Shown here: positions 1 through 5,780 of the stretch, one piece after another
Layout of the letters: every line of letters begins with the position of its first letter
How positions within the stretch are numbered: position 1 is the stretch's first letter
Source: Bin22 sp034428635
GTDB taxonomy: Bacteria > Chloroflexota > Dehalococcoidia > Lucifugimonadales > UBA3495
DNA length: 5,874 nucleotides
Direction of reading: 5' to 3'
Assembly: GCA_034428635.1 (NCBI GenBank)
Contig: DAOUHR010000150.1
Span: 1-5,874 of the forward strand
The notes under the pieces: generated by a model
The model's input: the letters and a program-made list of their open reading frames with translations, nothing else
The model's database searches: none
Told to the model about the DNA's origin: nothing
Translations under genes and position numbers: made by a program

Positions 1-2
1 CC

Positions 3-122
3 CTGCTCGAGCAGGGTGGGCCATCCCTGCCCCAAGCCCTGGAGGTCTCCCGCAGGGCAGGCGCCGGAACTGCGGTCCTCCTCCCGGTGTTCATGCCCGT
101 TGAAGCCGCAACCCGGAAATAG
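3..122 (+). pseudogene. CbiX-like chelatase fragment, 5' partial, ended by in-frame TAG
   Basis: This frame is open from the window edge to TAG at 120-122 and is the same frame as the ferredoxin that follows. The fragment contains PSLPQALE, then RAGAGTAVLLPVFM. That resembles the CbiX/sirohydrochlorin chelatase pattern, in which an acidic 'PSLPEAL' helix is followed by a Gly-Ala turn and a hydrophobic strand ending in Pro-Phe. Beyond the TAG the same frame continues with LQFVARRWQRQ and PLLVLFAGLFNNGP, which still reads as chelatase fold before the ferredoxin domain. Chelatases of this family insert cobalt or iron into sirohydrochlorin in the cytoplasm. Family assignment rests on a short piece and is moderate. 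The stop most simply reflects one base change, for example TGG to TAG, or a sequencing error. The N-terminal part lies outside the window. Confidence 0.5.
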
Positions 123-167
123 CTCCAGTTCGTTGCTCGCCGGTGGCAGCGACAATCAGCCACCCCA

Positions 168-659
168 TTGCTTGTCCTCTTTGCTGGCCTCTTCAACAAT
201 GGGCCCCAAGTTGCCGACGCCGCCACGGAGGCGGTTAGATTGGCCCTGGATACCAATAACACCATTGCTTCCGGCAGCGGCCATGCCGGGGCGCCCGACC
301 CCGGTTGGTCGGTTATCCCGCCGCACGCCCATCACGTGCTGTTCTGTCAGGGCCCCCGATGCACTGCTGCCGGTGCAGCCGAGGTCGGCGCCTGGCTGCG
401 AATGCGCCTGAAGGAAGAAGGCCTGGACCGGGGCCCCGGGCACGTTTTGGCGGCTCGCACCGGATGCCTGTACCCCTGCAACCTGGGTCCGGTCATGGTG
501 GTTTACCCCGAGGGCACCTGGTATTGCGGATTGGACAAGGACACCGTCTCCCGAATCGTTGACCGCCACTTCTTGAATGGCGAGCCCGTATCAGCCAGCG
601 CATTTCGCCCTTCGCCGGATCGCCAGTTGTTACCGAATTCGCAAACACTACCCAAATAA
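168..659 (+). CDS. [2Fe-2S] ferredoxin-domain protein, C-terminal part of a chelatase-ferredoxin gene
   Basis: Open frame of 163 residues counted from a TTG at 168, ending in TAA. Residues about 57-143 form a thioredoxin-like [2Fe-2S] ferredoxin domain: HVLFCQGPRC gives Cys60 and Cys65, and TGCLYPCNLGP gives Cys100 and Cys104, followed by VMVVYPEGTWY. These four cysteines are the expected cluster ligands. Residues 1-30 look like the end of a CbiX-type chelatase, and 31-52 look like a flexible Gly/Ala/Pro linker. The TTG has no convincing Shine-Dalgarno sequence, and the protein similarity runs upstream through the TAG at 120-122. This start is therefore probably not natural; it is only the first usable start after the stop. 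In related proteins the ferredoxin is thought to serve electron transfer or redox control linked to tetrapyrrole metal insertion. The next gene begins 17 bases later, so they are probably co-transcribed. The domain is sure; the status of the gene (broken, re-initiated or misread) is open. Confidence 0.75.
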   Translation: MLVLFAGLFNNGPQVADAATEAVRLALDTNNTIASGSGHAGAPDPGWSVIPPHAHHVLFCQGPRCTAAGAAEVGAWLRMRLKEEGLDRGPGHVLAARTGCLYPCNLGPVMVVYPEGTWYCGLDKDTVSRIVDRHFLNGEPVSASAFRPSPDRQLLPNSQTLPK

Positions 660-676
660 TCACTGTGAGATTAGTA

Positions 677-1825
677 ATGTTCACCAAGTCACTTGCCCTC
701 TTCGCAACATCTTTCGCCATTGCTTTGGCAGTTGTCGCCTGTGGACCGGCGTCCACACCCGTGCCCGCCGAACTTCAGGCGCAGCCCGTAGACACGCCGA
801 TACCCGTAAGCACGCCGGGTCTGCCATCCGACACGACAGCGTCGCCCGTCAACACGCCGATGCCGGAGGTCGCGCCGGCTCTGCCAACTGACACTCCGTT
901 GCCCACTGCCGAAGCCACTTATGCCCCAGTCACCGTCGAGAGTTGTACCGCATTCAAAGACGAGGAGGGCGAGATACAGACCGGCACGGCAAGCTACATC
1001 TACTCCGAGCCGCCAACTCGAGCCATTACACTCAACCAGCATGTGACAGAGATCATGCTGGCCCTGGAACTGCAGGATCACATGGTGGGTACCGCCTACA
1101 TCGACGACAATATTCTGCCCCAGTACCAGTCAGCGTACCAGTCCATCCCGGTGCTGGCCGAGGAATATCCTTCCCGGGAAGTCATACTCGCCCAGAATCC
1201 CGACTTCATTTACGGCGGCTTCCTCAGCGCTTTTGGTGACGGCGCTGCTGGCTCCCAGGACGTGCTCAACGAGCTTGACATCGGAACCTACTTGACCAGC
1301 GCTATCTGCAACGCTGGTTCCGCTGACACCCTCGACGATGTTTACGCCGATATACGCGCCATCGGCGACATATTCGGCGTACCCGACCGGGCCGATGCCC
1401 TGGTGCAGGCTCTGTCAGGGGAGGTGGCCGAAGCCGCACCCCGGACCGCCAGCCCAGGCGATCCGTTGCGGGTTTTCATTTTCGACTCTGGGGACGACTC
1501 CCCCTACACTGCTGTCTGCTGCTCCATGTTCACGAACATGATCGAGACCGCAGGAGGCTCTAACGTATTCGATGACGTGGATGGCCGCTGGAAATCCGTC
1601 AGTTGGGAAGAGGTCATAGACCGGGACCCCGAGCTGATTGTGCTCACCGAGGCCGACTGGTCCACCTCTCAAGAAAAGATCGACCTTCTTCTGGGTGACC
1701 CCGCCCTTGCCGATATCACCGCCGTGAAGGAGCAGCGATTCGTCGTGCTCCAGTTCAGTTCCCTCGTACCTGGAATCAGGAACGCCGCGGCCATCGCCGA
1801 ACTCGCCGAAGCAGTCGGTCAATAG
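677..1825 (+). CDS. BtuF/FepB-type ABC transporter substrate-binding lipoprotein
   Basis: This is the extracytoplasmic binding protein of a class II metal-chelate importer; it captures a corrinoid, heme or ferric siderophore and delivers it to the permease encoded next. I chose ATG 677 (382 aa) over an in-frame GTG at 665 because the GTGAG at 665-669 can serve as a weak ribosome site and because the signal peptide is then compact: MFTKSL, a hydrophobic stretch, and lipobox VVAC with the lipidated Cys22. Residues about 23-85 are a Pro/Thr/Ser/Asp linker containing two 20-residue repeats. The PF01497-like fold starts near residue 112 with RAITLNQHVTEIMLALEL. It continues with EYPSREVILAQNPDFIYGGF in lobe one, a long connecting helix near 217-250 (TLDDVYADIRAIGDIFG), and lobe two with AGGSNVF and WEEVIDRDPELIV. 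An adjacent cysteine pair (CCSMF, residues 279-280) is unusual for the position. Ligand specificity cannot be assigned. Confidence 0.9.
   Translation: MFTKSLALFATSFAIALAVVACGPASTPVPAELQAQPVDTPIPVSTPGLPSDTTASPVNTPMPEVAPALPTDTPLPTAEATYAPVTVESCTAFKDEEGEIQTGTASYIYSEPPTRAITLNQHVTEIMLALELQDHMVGTAYIDDNILPQYQSAYQSIPVLAEEYPSREVILAQNPDFIYGGFLSAFGDGAAGSQDVLNELDIGTYLTSAICNAGSADTLDDVYADIRAIGDIFGVPDRADALVQALSGEVAEAAPRTASPGDPLRVFIFDSGDDSPYTAVCCSMFTNMIETAGGSNVFDDVDGRWKSVSWEEVIDRDPELIVLTEADWSTSQEKIDLLLGDPALADITAVKEQRFVVLQFSSLVPGIRNAAAIAELAEAVGQ
785..904 (+). repeat. Two-copy 60-bp in-frame tandem repeat encoding the lipoprotein linker
   Basis: Unit one is 785-844 and unit two is 845-904, each 20 codons. They encode PVDTPIPVSTPGLPSDTTAS and PVNTPMPEVAPALPTDTPLP. 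By eye about two thirds of the bases agree, most clearly in the first 17 bases and around GCCGG.CTCTGCCA. The repeat lies between the lipidated cysteine and the folded binding domain. It probably acts only as a spacer holding the domain off the membrane. Its exact codon-multiple length suggests an old in-frame duplication. Confidence 0.7.
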
Positions 1826-1847
1826 GAAACGGCCTCAATGTCGATGC

Positions 1848-1852
1848 GGAAG
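1848..1852 (+). promoter_or_regulatory. Shine-Dalgarno GGAAG for the permease gene
   Basis: GGAAG lies only 2 bases before ATG 1855 but 8 bases before the in-frame ATG 1861. The second spacing is normal for ribosome binding, so this site favours 1861 as the true start of the permease. Confidence 0.5.
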
Positions 1853-1860
1853 AAATGGGA

Positions 1861-3009
1861 ATGCTGAGAGACCGCGTTTCCAAGTCAACTGGCGTGCAAG
1901 CCAGCAATGGGAAGGAGCGGGATTCTCAAGTTTCTGTAACCCCCCACCCCCACGCCTCGGGGTCTCCCGATGAGACGCGGCGCATGGGCCTGGGAGTGGT
2001 TCTGGGAGTGCTGGGCCTTGGGGCTTTGCTCTCGATTACCCTCGCCATCACCATTGGGCCGGTCTACATTTCGCCCGTCACGGTCTGGCACATCATAGCC
2101 TCACATACCCTTGGCGTATCCCCCGGGGACTGGACTGCGGGGCAGGACCACATCGTTTGGCTTATACGGCTGCCCAGGGTGCTCCTCGCCGGAATCGTCG
2201 GCGCCGGGCTTGCAGTTGTCGGCACCACCATGCAGGCAACGGTCCGGAACCCCCTGGCCGATCCCTATCTGCTGGGCACTTCCTCAGGGGCATCAGTCGG
2301 GGCGGTCCTCGTCATCATGCTGGGCATCAATTTCCTCGCGCCTTATTCGCTGTCCATACTGGCTTTCGTTGGTGCGGTTGGTTCCTTCGCCATCGTTTTT
2401 GTCATGGCCCAAACCCGGGGTCGCGTCTCTCCCACACGGCTGATACTTGCGGGCGTCGCCACGGCCTATGTCCTTTCGGCCATCACCAGCTTAATCCTGT
2501 TCATGGGCGACGAAAGGGCCGTACGGGGGGTCCTCTTCTGGATGCTGGGGACGCTGTCAGGAGCGGAGTGGAGCTATCTAGGTTTGCCGGCGGCGGCGCT
2601 GCTGGTGGGCATTTCTTTCCTGGTACTGAAATACCGCGCCATGAACGCGCTTCTAGCGGGAGAAGAAACGGCGGTTACTCTTGGGGTGAACACCCAGGCC
2701 CTTCGCTGCCAGCTCCTCCTTCTGACTGCCCTGCTCACCGGCGTCATGGTGGCGGTATCCGGCGCCATCGGCTTCGTTGGGTTGATGATGCCCCATATCG
2801 TGCGGCTGGTGTCAGGCGCTGACCATCGCCTGGTCCTTCCCGCCAGCGCCCTCGCGGGTTCCATCTTCCTTATTTGGGTGGACGTCTTGGCCCGGACCAT
2901 TGTTCAGCCTCAGGAAATTCCAGTCAGTATAATCACCGCCCTGGTGGGCGCGCCGTTCTTCCTGTGGCTGTTGCGTTGGCGTCGCCAGGCCTATGGAGGA
3001 CAGGTCTGA
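1861..3009 (+). CDS. BtuC/FecCD-type ABC transporter permease
   Basis: Integral-membrane subunit of the importer, expected to form a homodimeric channel with about ten helices per subunit. The start at ATG 1861 (382 aa) is favoured by the spacing of GGAAG at 1848-1852; ATG 1855 would add two residues. The first ~40 residues are hydrophilic (Ser, His, Pro, charged), giving a longer cytoplasmic N-terminus than is typical, and then the first helix begins at MGLGVVLGVLGLGALL. Family hallmarks follow in order: WLIRLPRVLLAGIVGAGLAVVG (about 100-121), then QATVRNPLADPYLLGTSSGA (about 125-144), then the cytoplasmic coupling region ALLAGEETAVTLGVNT (about 262-277). The conserved end is GAIGFVGLMMPHIVRL (about 301-316), QEIPVSIITALVGAPFF (about 351-367) and a basic LRWRRQ tail. 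It lies 35 bases behind the binding protein, and its stop overlaps the ATPase start. No broken motif was seen. Substrate could be cobalamin, heme or an iron chelate. Confidence 0.93.
   Translation: MLRDRVSKSTGVQASNGKERDSQVSVTPHPHASGSPDETRRMGLGVVLGVLGLGALLSITLAITIGPVYISPVTVWHIIASHTLGVSPGDWTAGQDHIVWLIRLPRVLLAGIVGAGLAVVGTTMQATVRNPLADPYLLGTSSGASVGAVLVIMLGINFLAPYSLSILAFVGAVGSFAIVFVMAQTRGRVSPTRLILAGVATAYVLSAITSLILFMGDERAVRGVLFWMLGTLSGAEWSYLGLPAAALLVGISFLVLKYRAMNALLAGEETAVTLGVNTQALRCQLLLLTALLTGVMVAVSGAIGFVGLMMPHIVRLVSGADHRLVLPASALAGSIFLIWVDVLARTIVQPQEIPVSIITALVGAPFFLWLLRWRRQAYGGQV
2995..3000 (+). promoter_or_regulatory. Strong Shine-Dalgarno GGAGGA setting the ATPase start
   Basis: GGAGGA sits inside the last codons of the permease gene, 8 bases before ATG 3009. 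It fixes the ATPase start at 3009, although the same frame is open upstream from about 2874. Confidence 0.75.
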
Positions 3010-3812
3010 TGCGTCTTCAGGCTGACCATGTTAACTGGAGCATCGAGGGAAAGCCCATCCTGAGGGATGTTTCGCTGGCGGTGGAATCCGGTTCCATTAC
3101 CGGTCTCATCGGACCCAACGGCAGTGGCAAGTCGACTCTTCTGCGCTGCATCTACCGCGCACAGAAACCCGATTCGGGAACCATCACCCTCGACGGGCAC
3201 GACCTCATTCGCATGGACAGCCGGGAATCCGCCCGCCGGATCGCGGTTGTCTTGCAGGAGTACCCCTCGGATTTCCAGTTCACGGTGGGCGAAATCGTTT
3301 CCATGGGACGCAATCCCCACAAGGGCATGTTTGACCGGGACACACCGGCAGACCGGGGCATCATACGGGACGCCCTCGCCCGCGTTGGGCTCGCCGGATT
3401 TTCCCACAGGAATTTCAACACCCTTTCCGGGGGAGAAAAGCAGAGGGTTATTATCGCTAGGACTCTGGCTCAACAGCCCAATTTCCTCGTTCTGGACGAA
3501 CCCACCAACCACCTGGACATCCGCTATCAGCTGGAGACCATGGAGCTGGTACGGGACCTGGGGCTGACCACGTTAGCCGCCCTTCACGACCTGAACATTG
3601 CCGCGGATTACTGTGACTTCATACATGTGATAGACGGGGGCAGGATAGTGGCGTCGGGGAGGCCGGCAGAAGTCCTGCATCCGGACATTATCGCGGATGT
3701 GTTTGGGGTGGGCTCATCGGTGGGCGAGGATGAGATGACCGGAAGGCTCCGCATCAGCTTTTACCTCAATGGCCATTCCTCCGGGGAAGCTATGGCAGCC
3801 CGTTCCTCCTGA
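3009..3812 (+). CDS. BtuD/FecE-type ABC transporter ATP-binding protein
   Basis: Cytoplasmic ATPase of the importer, 267 aa, a usual length for the FecE/BtuD/HmuV group. Visible motifs in order: Walker A GPNGSGKST at residues 35-43, Q-loop Gln83 in VVLQEYP, signature LSGGEKQ at 139-145, Walker B FLVLDEP at 159-165 with catalytic Glu164, D-loop NHLDI, and switch His193 in ALHDLN. All catalytic residues are present. The segment FTVGEIVSMGRNPHKGMF after the Q-loop is typical of ATPases that pair with FecCD permeases. The C-terminus adds a short extension (about residues 238-267, GEDEMTGRLRISFYL and a Ser/Ala tail). ATG 3009 overlaps the permease stop by one base (TGATG), which points to translational coupling, and a GGAGGA site precedes it. 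It is the last gene of the operon. Confidence 0.95.
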   Translation: MRLQADHVNWSIEGKPILRDVSLAVESGSITGLIGPNGSGKSTLLRCIYRAQKPDSGTITLDGHDLIRMDSRESARRIAVVLQEYPSDFQFTVGEIVSMGRNPHKGMFDRDTPADRGIIRDALARVGLAGFSHRNFNTLSGGEKQRVIIARTLAQQPNFLVLDEPTNHLDIRYQLETMELVRDLGLTTLAALHDLNIAADYCDFIHVIDGGRIVASGRPAEVLHPDIIADVFGVGSSVGEDEMTGRLRISFYLNGHSSGEAMAARSS

Positions 3813-4061
3813 AACGGGGCCACCCCCTCGAGGCAATAGACTGGGCGCGACCGTGACATTATCAAGGTCACAAACAGGCGTTATTTGTGGCGCCGCAAGA
3901 AAAGGTGGCCTCGCTAACCCCACGCATCGATGCTGACACTACTGACACTCGCCCGCTGACCGCGCCGCCGAGTAGGTGTTTTGCCGAGAAGAACTCGACC
4001 CTCGGTGCAAGACTGAACCTTCCTGCACAGACTGGCTCCTTAGGAGTTTCGCCCTTCTCAG
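3813..4061. other. Gene-free convergent intergenic region
   Basis: About 250 bases between the stop of the plus-strand ATPase gene and the stop of the minus-strand permease gene. Reading both strands gives no ORF with family-like sequence, no tRNA-like T-loop, and no B12-box resembling a cobalamin riboswitch. Contents are inverted repeats at 3844-3894, a weaker stem CCGAG/CTCGG at 3984-4005, a palindrome CCTCGAGG near 3827, and an 8-bp direct repeat CTGACACT at 3933 and 3942. A terminator for both operons should lie here, but no GC stem with a clean T-run is visible on either strand. Confidence 0.6.
3844..3894. repeat. Nested and overlapping inverted repeats
   Basis: GTGAC (3853-3857) can pair with GTCAC (3867-3871) across a 9-base loop. 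The same GTCAC is also the start of GTCACAAA (3867-3874), which pairs with TTTGTGGC (3884-3891) across another 9-base loop with one G-T wobble. GGCGC (3844-3848) and GCGCC (3890-3894) could close the whole structure. The two inner hairpins cannot form together. The position just past the ATPase stop suits a transcript 3' end, but no T-run follows on either strand. This could be a factor-assisted terminator, an RNA-stabilising hairpin or chance. Confidence 0.4.
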
Positions 4062-4967
4062 TCAGCCCGCTGGTCTACGGATACGGGGGTCCAGCAGGTC
4101 CCGAAGGCCGTCGCCCAGCAGGTTGAACCCCAGAACCGCCACAAAGATGGCCGACCCCGGCAAGAGCAAGAGACGGGGCGCGGTCTGCAGGTGGGGACGG
4201 GCGTCATTGAGCATGGCCCCCCACTCCGGAGTGGGGGGCTGCGCCCCAAGCCCCAGGAAGTTGAGACCGGCGATTCCCAGGATGATCCAGCCGACATCCA
4301 GGGAGGCGATGACGACGATGGGGCCGAGGATATTCGGCGCGATGTGCCGGAGGATTATGCGCATATTGCTGGCCCCGGCAGCCCGTGCCGCCGTCACGTA
4401 TTCCGACTGTCGCGCCCCCAGAGTGATGCCGCGAATGATGCGTGAGTGACCCACCCACCACACGGCGCCCGCAGCCAGCAGCACGTTGAACAGACCGGGT
4501 CCCAAGGCTCCCGCCACGGCCAGCGCCAGGATCAGCGAAGGAAAGGCCAAGAGCAGGTCCACAATCCCCATCAGCGCCGTGTCGGTCCAGCCTCCGTGGT
4601 ATCCGGAAACAATCCCCACCGTCAACGCGATGGTCATGCTTAGGGCCAGGGTCGCGGCGGCGGCCAGCAGGGTCATACGTGCGCCGTGGACGATGCGGCT
4701 GAATGTGTCTCGTCCCAGATGGTCAGTGCCCAGAAGGTTCCCCTCGGACGGAGGGAGCAATCGGTCGGGCAGGCTGATCTTGGTTGGATCATCCAGGGGA
4801 AGCCACGGCGCCAACAAGCCCGCCAGCAGCAGGGAAACCACCAGGAACAGCCCCAGGGCGGTTCCCGGATCCCGCGGCAACCCAGTCCACTGCCGGCGCC
4901 GCCGTGAACCGCCGGGGATAAGTGTCAAATGTACGCGTTCAGTGGCGTGTCCGATATCAGCTGTCAT
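4062..4967 (-). CDS. DppC/OppC/NikC-type ABC transporter permease
   Basis: One of the two membrane subunits of a peptide/nickel-type importer, 301 aa, within the normal range of the family. Start ATG 4967 is the first start after an in-frame TAA at 4974-4976. A short AAAGG lies only 3 bases upstream, so initiation may depend on coupling to the overlapping upstream frame. The N-terminus is basic (SRRRRQW), then helix one spans about 36-56 and ends in APWLPLDDP. The family block TDHLGRDTFSRIVHGAR is at 81-97. Further helices lie at about 98-122, 130-152 and 157-176. The EAA-type loop that touches the ATPase is EYVTAARAAGASNMRIILRH at 189-208. The end, LGFNLLGDGLRDLLDPR, is typical and complete. 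The frame is intact, yet its permease partner and ATPases are missing from this window, so it may be an orphan left by a deletion. Substrate (peptide, nickel or other) cannot be told. Confidence 0.9.
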   Translation of the reverse strand: MTADIGHATERVHLTLIPGGSRRRRQWTGLPRDPGTALGLFLVVSLLLAGLLAPWLPLDDPTKISLPDRLLPPSEGNLLGTDHLGRDTFSRIVHGARMTLLAAAATLALSMTIALTVGIVSGYHGGWTDTALMGIVDLLLAFPSLILALAVAGALGPGLFNVLLAAGAVWWVGHSRIIRGITLGARQSEYVTAARAAGASNMRIILRHIAPNILGPIVVIASLDVGWIILGIAGLNFLGLGAQPPTPEWGAMLNDARPHLQTAPRLLLLPGSAIFVAVLGFNLLGDGLRDLLDPRIRRPAG

Positions 4968-5627
4968 TAGCCTTTACATCAAAATTACCCTTCCCGGCTG
5001 CCTCGGCCGCTGATGCGTCATGGACACCGGTGGCAGGGCCGGTCAACAGACCGGGCAGTGTGGGACGGGGCTCGGTGGTAGGAACTATGATGGTATGTTC
5101 GTCTTTGACGCCAATGTTCTCGATGGCCAACGAGTCCGCGGAACCTGCCGACAATCGGACCGTCCTTTCCAGGGAAGCTTTCACGGCTTGGGCATCCATA
5201 ATGTTGCCGTTGTGGAATAGCACATCGGACCGAAGCCCGATCTCCCACGTTAGCGGGTCGAGTTGCGTTGCGCCGGTGGCCAGCCATGGTTCGGGTCCCA
5301 GGTCGGAGGCAGAAAGTCGGAACAAGGTCTCCGACATTCCAGACTGACTGGGTACCCAGCCACTCTCCACAGGGTCCAGAGGTGTGCTGAGCCAGATGAC
5401 GCCGACTTTTCCGACCCTGCGTCCGTTTGCTAAGGTTGCTGGGGAACCGAAGTTGCCGTCGGGGATGCCGGCGGTTCGGTGGCGGGAGAGGGTGGGGCGC
5501 TTTCTGTCGTGATGGGAGAGATCGGGGCGCTTTCCGTAGTGGTGGCTGCTGAGGCACCACAGGCGAGGGCCAGGACGAGGGAAAGTAACAATACCCCAGA
5601 CACGGCTGATTTGAAATGTGATATCAC
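4957..5627 (-). pseudogene. Family 5 (Dpp/Nik-type) substrate-binding lipoprotein, frameshifted and truncated
   Basis: The 5' piece, from GTG 5627 to TAG at 5430-5432, encodes a lipoprotein signal (hydrophobic VLLLSLVLALAC, Cys23) and a Ser/Thr/Pro linker that ends in VPQQP. The homology then continues in another frame. From about 5430 down, GKVGVIWLSTPLDPVESGW leads to ETLFRL, PWLA, TWEIGLRSDVLFHNG, AQAVKASLERTV and a strand with DEHTIIVPTTEPRPTLPGLL. These are the N-terminal landmarks of SBP_bac_5 proteins, which bind oligopeptides, nickel chelates or similar ligands outside the membrane. Changing from the first frame to the second needs a net loss of one base or gain of two, between about 5405 and 5440. 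The second frame stops at TGA 4957-4959 after about 155 codons. Full-length members are usually 500-600 residues, so the ligand-binding core is absent. The end overlaps the start of the permease gene by 11 bases. It cannot make a working binding protein. Confidence 0.85.
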
Positions 5628-5643
5628 TTTGATATGCTTAATA

Positions 5644-5648
5644 CCTCC
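5644..5648 (-). promoter_or_regulatory. Shine-Dalgarno GGAGG upstream of the broken lipoprotein gene
   Basis: On the minus strand GGAGG lies 16 bases before GTG 5627, farther than normal. In-frame codons between them are ATT, AAG, CAT, ATC and AAA, so only rare starts (ATT, ATC) would be better placed. Either the start is non-canonical or bases have shifted here, as in the rest of this damaged gene. Confidence 0.4.
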
Positions 5649-5780
5649 AGATGGTTCTTGATGGACAACGATCGAAATTCCGGCTCTAGTACTGGGTCAA
5701 GCTTGGTTATCAAGGGTACCGATAGGGGTTGACTGACAGTGGTAATCTTTGAGCAATTAAGGTTGGTGTGAGGTGGCGGT
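5649..5780. other. Divergent intergenic region, probably holding the left end of the IS630-type element
   Basis: This stretch separates the broken minus-strand lipoprotein gene from the plus-strand transposase start, so the left end of the element and any promoter for the minus-strand operon should both lie here. Small inverted repeats are visible: GTCAA (5696-5700) with TTGAC (5729-5733), and CTTG (5702-5705) with CAAG (5711-5714). Without the right end of the element I cannot say which bases are its terminal inverted repeat or where the TA target duplication is. Confidence 0.35.

Noticed and set aside
120..122. TAG read as an amino acid (amber recoding)
   Set aside because: TAG also terminates the intact binding-protein gene at 1823-1825, and nothing in the window suggests a suppressor or pyrrolysine system.
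156..569. Open frame of 137 codons on the minus strand opposite the ferredoxin
   Set aside because: The plus strand encodes a ferredoxin with all four cluster cysteines; the antisense product shows no family pattern.
3816..3826. GGGG-CCA-CCCC stem just after the ATPase stop as a terminator
   Set aside because: The stem is only four pairs with a three-base loop and no T-run follows.
3813..4061. Possible cobalamin riboswitch between the operons, suggested by the B12-like gene context
   Set aside because: No convincing B12-box or conserved core was seen on either strand, and the region lies downstream of both operons, where a leader would not be.
4486..5013. Open frame of 175 codons on the plus strand opposite the DppC-like permease
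   Set aside because: It is antisense to a clear family member with intact motifs, its product is Arg/Ser/Pro-rich with no recognisable domain, and GC-rich genes commonly leave such frames open.
5018..5560. Open frame of 180 codons on the minus strand across the broken lipoprotein gene
   Set aside because: Its translation is Arg/Pro-rich and featureless, whereas the two other minus frames carry the lipobox and the SBP_bac_5 landmarks.
5690..5720. Minus-strand promoter TTGATA, 16-base spacer, TACTAG upstream of the broken lipoprotein gene
   Set aside because: The -35-like box is fair but the -10-like box matches only half of the consensus, and the region may belong to the IS element; too weak to call.
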